A stretch of DNA of 64,000 bases from Balneola sp. EhC07 (GTDB lineage: Bacteria; Bacteroidota; Rhodothermia; Balneolales; Balneolaceae): positions 1-64,000 of the forward strand of contig NZ_LXYG01000016.1 of the NCBI RefSeq assembly GCF_001650905.1, given 5' to 3'. Each line of letters starts with the position of its first letter. Within the stretch, counting starts at the first letter, position 1. A model generated the notes under the pieces. The model searched no databases and was not told the DNA's origin. It was given only the letters and a program-made list of their open reading frames with translations. The translations under genes and the position numbers were made by a program. This document shows, one piece after another, positions 62,195-64,000 of the stretch.

Positions 62195-63334
62195 TTACTG
62201 TCCCGGATCAATTCTCCCGCATCGCACAACTTCCGGATAGATACATGTACCAACATCATATATATCTGCCCAGGCAAACCAATAGCCTGTAAAAGATCGG
62301 GTAGAATTTAAGCGTTCACCAAGTCGGGGTCCTGATACTGCACGTCCAAAAACATCCCACCTGTTTCCTTCATTGTCTTTCATAACGATCGGGAGAGAGT
62401 CCTGAACAGCTTTAAAGGTAAGAGTAGAATCACCAATATTAGCATAAAAACTTTCAGCAAATTCCATCTTTTTATTTCCTGCAACCACAATATCATAATC
62501 ATGATATCTCTCATTGATAACGGTTACGGTATCCGTAAAATGACTTGTGGAATACACTCGTACGGGAGTTTCTTCTTCTAATGAGTTGTTGAAAACTATT
62601 CCATGAACCCTCTCTTTACTTGACAATCTTTGATCGATATTATTAGGGGGAAACACGAAATCTTTATCATTTGTGAGGTATCCCTTTCCATAAGCATAGT
62701 CTCTGTAACCGTTAGTACTGCCGGAGTTTGGCCTGAGAATATCAGCTTCCGGAAACATCTTGATCCAGGTTGACCATTTGGTTTCAATTACATCGATCAT
62801 TTGAGTTTCTTTGCCACTCATTGTTCCTTTAACGCTCTTCATGAACATTTGAGACCACCGATTGTCTGTTTCTCTGTCGTAAAGGATCAGGTTGTTTCTA
62901 AAGAGAAGACCCGATACACCAAATTCAGTGGAAGTTCCTTCTATTTCAGCATTCCAAGCCATTCCGGTGCCGGTTAAAGGACAATAACTTAATACAAATG
63001 AAGTGTCACCGATCTTATCATTAACAATTTCATGCCAGTCCAGAACCTGATGTGGATATGCTCTTACTTCATTATCTATCAGGATGCCTACGACAAGCCG
63101 ATCATCCACTATAAAATCAATTTCTTCTTTAGGAACAAAAAGCGGGTCATCAATAGAGGGTATTCCATCCTTTCCAACGCCTCCGTCCCGGATCTCATCT
63201 TTAGGTAACAGCCATCCATCATTATCTACAACTTCGTCGCCATCATCTCCGCCTGATAACGAAGTATTTCCATTGCATGCACTAAGAGTTAAGAGTGATG
63301 GTATGAGAATGATATAAGTGAAAAATGCTTTCAT
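62195..63334 (-). CDS. DUF3179 lipoprotein
   Basis: The 379-residue protein has a lipoprotein signal (IILIPSLLTLSAC, lipobox cysteine at about 20). The DUF3179 domain follows: VVGILIDNEVRAYPHQVLDW, FVLSYCPLTGTGMAWNAEIE, VSGLLFRNNLILYDRETDNR, SQMFMKSVKG and GYRDYAYGKGYLTNDKD. It ends with RSFTGYWFAWADIYDVGTCI. The function of the family is unknown; the conserved Cys and His residues suggest metal or redox chemistry at the cell envelope. Its start lies 4 bases behind the stop of an outer-membrane-protein-like gene, so the two are co-transcribed. Confidence 0.85.
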   Translation of the reverse strand: MKAFFTYIILIPSLLTLSACNGNTSLSGGDDGDEVVDNDGWLLPKDEIRDGGVGKDGIPSIDDPLFVPKEEIDFIVDDRLVVGILIDNEVRAYPHQVLDWHEIVNDKIGDTSFVLSYCPLTGTGMAWNAEIEGTSTEFGVSGLLFRNNLILYDRETDNRWSQMFMKSVKGTMSGKETQMIDVIETKWSTWIKMFPEADILRPNSGSTNGYRDYAYGKGYLTNDKDFVFPPNNIDQRLSSKERVHGIVFNNSLEEETPVRVYSTSHFTDTVTVINERYHDYDIVVAGNKKMEFAESFYANIGDSTLTFKAVQDSLPIVMKDNEGNRWDVFGRAVSGPRLGERLNSTRSFTGYWFAWADIYDVGTCIYPEVVRCGRIDPGQ

Positions 63335-63338
63335 AATT

Positions 63339-64000
63339 CTAAAAAATTATGCGTGGGTTAAAGCTATAAAAAAGTGAAATATCAGCGGCGTATGAAGTAG
63401 TTGATTGTGTTCCGTTCAGGTTTTGATAAATGGGAAATTGACCGTTTAGCTGCAAAGAAATTCTGCTATTCAACTTATATGAAATGCCGGGAATGATGTA
63501 CGCCCATTCACCACCCGTATTTGCTAAGCTTCGGTCATCAAGTTTGTGTGAAGTTGTATGCCTGTACTGAATCATAAAAGTGTATGAGAACTTCTTATAA
63601 AGTTCATTTCCCACTCCGAGAGTAGATACAAACTCATTGCCAAATTTATAGACATCTCCGGGTTGATCTGACCTGCTTGCCTCTCCTGTAATTTTATAAG
63701 AATTGGCCATAAAAGCGTTTAAAGATGTTTTAGGAGCAAATGTTTTTGATAAGTAAGACCACAAGAAACCATCCCAGGCTCCGGTTCCCGGCTGCATATC
63801 TGCATTTAACTGAATGCCGTTGGCTGTAAGATCAAAATCTCCAAACGGTGCTTTAAAACCTGTTCCAACCGCAAATTGATATTGGTTGTTATATGTATTC
63901 TGATGAACTACGTATTTAAGCATTATTAAAGCGTCGCCTACTCCATTCGTTGTTATTGTAGTAGGATTATTGTTTTGCAAGCCGGAGGTTCTTGTTTTGC
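63339..64000 (-). CDS. Outer-membrane beta-barrel-like protein (5' truncated by window)
   Basis: The frame is open to the window edge, so the N terminus is missing; a TTG at 63980 is internal or only one candidate start. The visible 220 residues alternate polar and aromatic residues in strand-sized blocks (YQFAVGTGFKAPFGDFDL, FGNEFVSTLGVGNELYKKFS, YTFMIQYRHTTSHKL, ISLQLNGQFPIYQNLNG). The last strand ends in phenylalanine (ISLFYSFNPRIIF), typical of outer-membrane barrels of the transporter/MetA-degradation kind. It is co-transcribed with the DUF3179 lipoprotein. The substrate is unknown. Confidence 0.65.
   Translation of the reverse strand, partial: KTRTSGLQNNNPTTITTNGVGDALIMLKYVVHQNTYNNQYQFAVGTGFKAPFGDFDLTANGIQLNADMQPGTGAWDGFLWSYLSKTFAPKTSLNAFMANSYKITGEASRSDQPGDVYKFGNEFVSTLGVGNELYKKFSYTFMIQYRHTTSHKLDDRSLANTGGEWAYIIPGISYKLNSRISLQLNGQFPIYQNLNGTQSTTSYAADISLFYSFNPRIIF

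Overview
The window looks like a chromosome segment from a marine Bacteroidota relative of the Balneolota/Rhodothermota type. Five secreted proteins end in the NYPNPFNP-type T9SS sorting domain that is frequent in that group. Genes are AT-leaning, several start with TTG or GTG, and the set includes a PID-CTERM mini-protein, a fumarylacetoacetase and SMC/Frr. The assignment is inference from gene content; there is no rRNA in the window.

Layout. 1-9.7 kb: a secreted RHS/YD-repeat polymorphic-toxin-like protein with a small lipoprotein behind it, flanked by three paralogous secreted tail-fibre-like proteins, plus a graveyard (8.3-8.9 kb) holding remnants of an XRE regulator and of a REP-associated Y1 transposase between palindromes. 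9.8-13.1 kb: a four-gene pseudopilin/GspF operon. 13.1-18.5 kb: island DNA with two integrase fragments, a three-gene operon of unknown function (secreted HExxH protein, membrane protein, secreted protein), an intact P4-type integrase and, at the right edge, the 3' half of a tRNA-Phe gene followed by its terminator (an att remnant). 18.5-21.7 kb: two small genes embedded in blocks of hairpin-forming intergenic repeats.

21.7-30.1 kb is a defence island: a complete type I restriction-modification operon (hsdM, hsdS, hsdR), with one GxxExxY PD-(D/E)XK gene inserted in each of its two internal gaps, then a Panacea/Fic toxin-antitoxin pair. The first GxxExxY gene sits between inverted repeats, and hsdM carries a palindromic element in frame. 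30.2-43.7 kb: mostly housekeeping and secreted genes: an RluA-type pseudouridine synthase, trhO, a T9SS-exported metalloprotease, fumarylacetoacetase, a T9SS subtilisin with SLH-like modules, two HU-family genes (the second fuses HU to a membrane helix and LysM), hemW and a gamma-class carbonic-anhydrase-like protein.

43.8-55.6 kb is a starch/maltodextrin-type locus: a giant GH13 amylase with FN3 repeats, a nine-FN3 surface protein and a third T9SS surface protein. CcpA/LacI-type operator palindromes lie before the first and the third of these genes, suggesting one regulon. 55.6-56.8 kb repeats the same mosaic palindromes in the opposite orientation. 56.8-64 kb: smc, frr, a DUF4402 protein, a hypothetical, a DUF3179 lipoprotein and a partial outer-membrane protein.

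The most unusual items are the GxxExxY insertions in the restriction operon, the HU-TM-LysM protein (a potential nucleoid-to-cell-wall tether), the unassigned metalloprotease operon in the tRNA-Phe island, and the oriented mosaic of short-loop palindromes filling at least five intergenic blocks. All family calls were made by eye from motifs; no database search was run.
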